DNA of 6,132 nucleotides from Chloroflexota bacterium (GTDB lineage: Bacteria; Chloroflexota; Anaerolineae; UBA3071). The position numbers and the translations under genes are program-made. Positions 5,371 through 6,132 of the stretch are shown here, in pieces. The DNA is taken from positions 1,194 to 7,325 of the forward strand of contig JACNHM010000340.1 of assembly GCA_014383605.1 (NCBI GenBank), given 5' to 3'. The notes beneath the pieces are model-generated. The model saw only the letters and a list, made by a program, of their open reading frames with translations, was not told where the DNA came from and did no database searches. Positions within the stretch are counted from its first letter, which is position 1. Each line of letters opens with the position of its first letter.

Positions 5371-6132
<762 letters not shown>

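Overview
This window looks like part of a GC-rich bacterial chromosome. All genes lie on the minus strand, so transcription runs from high to low coordinates. Gene content (GDP-mannose dehydratase, phosphohexomutase, TatD nuclease, trans-polyprenyl diphosphate synthase, two glycosyltransferases), frequent GTG/TTG starts and degenerate heptamer repeats suggest a Chloroflexota bacterium (Anaerolineae or Caldilineae-like). That placement is inference, since no rRNA or other decisive marker is present.

Layout in order of transcription: (1) the 3' two-thirds of gmd (6132-5371, cut by the window edge); (2) a 103-bp gap with a long imperfect palindrome and a second small inverted repeat; (3) a phosphoglucomutase/phosphomannomutase-family gene (5267-3846) with a strong ribosome site and GTG start; (4) a 91-bp gap with a heptamer repeat and a small inverted repeat; (5) a two-gene toxin-antitoxin-like module, namely an AbrB-type protein with a UPF0175-like C-terminus (3754-3326) and a PIN-domain ribonuclease-like protein (3329-2811); (6) tatD (2824-2033); (7) a long-chain trans-polyprenyl diphosphate synthase (about 2015-1047); (8) a family 2 glycosyltransferase (1050-94); (9) the first 32 codons of a family 4-like glycosyltransferase (97-1, cut by the edge). 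There is no gene-free stretch over 300 bases.

The genes suggest envelope polysaccharide and isoprenoid functions. The phosphohexomutase makes sugar-1-phosphates. GMD converts GDP-mannose to the precursor of GDP-rhamnose or GDP-fucose. The glycosyltransferases would use activated sugars. The polyprenyl synthase supplies a long prenyl chain, most likely a quinone tail. From the antitoxin gene to the last glycosyltransferase every junction overlaps or is nearly contiguous, which suggests one translationally coupled transcript.

The most notable points are: a lower-GC PIN/antitoxin module built into the housekeeping operon, with its toxin gene overlapping tatD by 14 bp; an antitoxin that seems to fuse two antitoxin domain types; and degenerate 7-bp tandem repeats, two of which sit in-frame inside the tatD and glycosyltransferase genes. 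No CRISPR array, RNA gene or insertion sequence was seen.
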